Origin: Bacteroidales bacterium
GTDB taxonomy: Bacteria > Bacteroidota > Bacteroidia > Bacteroidales > UBA4181
DNA: 5,728 nt
Direction of reading: 5' to 3'
Assembly: GCA_031264715.1 (NCBI GenBank)
Contig: JAISDP010000259.1
Span: 1-5,728 of the forward strand
Shown here piece after piece: positions 5,313-5,728 of the stretch. Below the pieces are notes generated by a model. That model saw nothing but the letters and a program-made list of their open reading frames with translations. It had not been told where the DNA came from and did no database searches. The stretch's first letter is position 1, and every line of letters starts with the position of its first letter. Made by a program: the position numbers and the translations under genes.

Positions 5313-5728
5313 CACGGTATATCAAAACTTTCTGTCCTCAAATCACAATAATAGCGTCCCTGGGTTGCGGTAAACTTCAAAATGCAATAATCGGGGTCGG
5401 TTACGCCCTGCGAGTAAAACATTTGATCGCCGAAACGCCACATCTCCCGTTTCATCGCATGGTCTTCGAGCGCTTCCATTTTTCCGGTTAACATGACGCC
5501 CTGATACTTGATCCATCCCTTCCGATAAAAGTAAAGACAGGCTTTCGGATTTTCGCGATACTGTTTTACGCGCATGGAAGATGTATTTGTGCTGAAATAA
5601 AATGTTTTAATTCCATCGCGCTTTCGGGGCGACAACAGGGCTTTCACATTCGGGAAACCGTCATCGTCTACGGATGCAATGAAGGCGACTTTCCGCCTGG
5701 AAACGAACTTTTCTAATTTACGGATGTC
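5312..5728 (-). CDS. pyridoxamine 5'-phosphate oxidase-like flavoprotein (5' end outside window)
   Basis: The frame stays open to the window edge and gives 138 residues beginning DIRKLEKFVSRRKVAFIASV, so the true start lies outside; by the usual 140-150 residues of the family only a few are missing. A GTG at 5647 could pose as a start but would delete the conserved first strand segments. The product fits the split-barrel FMN-binding family: VAFIASVDDDGFPNVKAL, then TFYFSTNTSSMR and ENPKACLYFY, GVMLTGKMEALED, and a C-terminal GVTDPDYCILKFTA block. Such proteins bind FMN, or sometimes F420 or haem; most are not true PdxH, and I do not assign that name. It is coupled to the AraC regulator through TGATG, suggesting a shared control or sensing role. 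No promoter for it is inside the window. Confidence 0.85.
   Translation of the reverse strand, partial: DIRKLEKFVSRRKVAFIASVDDDGFPNVKALLSPRKRDGIKTFYFSTNTSSMRVKQYRENPKACLYFYRKGWIKYQGVMLTGKMEALEDHAMKREMWRFGDQMFYSQGVTDPDYCILKFTATQGRYYCDLRTESFDIP

Overview
The window looks like a chromosomal segment of a Bacteroidota bacterium, most likely order Bacteroidales. The protein sequences have the flavour of that group (TpiA, NadB, the AraC/flavoprotein pair). There are no clear Shine-Dalgarno sites but A-rich leaders. Two promoters fit the Bacteroides-type TTTG / TAnnTTTG pattern. This placement is inferred from recollection of family sequences, not from a search. Coding density is high and no rRNA, tRNA, CRISPR array or insertion sequence is visible.

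Left half, plus strand: a good promoter at 2-33 drives tpiA (triosephosphate isomerase), followed by nadB (L-aspartate oxidase) and a membrane-anchored family 2 glycosyltransferase. No other convincing plus-strand promoter is visible, so the three may be co-transcribed. The tpiA-nadB spacer (820-927) is not ordinary: it is built from short direct and inverted copies of a TCATAACG / CGTTATGA element, forming a 12-bp hairpin and a pair of 18-bp tandem repeats. The glycosyltransferase runs into a terminator hairpin at 3759-3797, at the convergence point with the minus-strand genes.

Right half, minus strand, in transcription order: a pyridoxamine-phosphate-oxidase-like flavoprotein (cut by the window end), an AraC-family regulator coupled to it by a TGATG junction, an 86-bp gap holding a second promoter, a two-helix DUF4405-type membrane protein with histidines placed for haem, and a membrane-tethered 2[4Fe-4S] ferredoxin overlapping it by ATGA. 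The last two look like a minimal membrane electron-transfer module, and the regulator and flavoprotein just upstream may respond to or support it.

The core metabolic genes (tpiA, nadB) are ordinary in sequence. The points most worth a second look are the repeat-built tpiA-nadB spacer, the compact haem/ferredoxin pair, and its linkage to the flavoprotein-AraC pair. Nothing here proves a new system.
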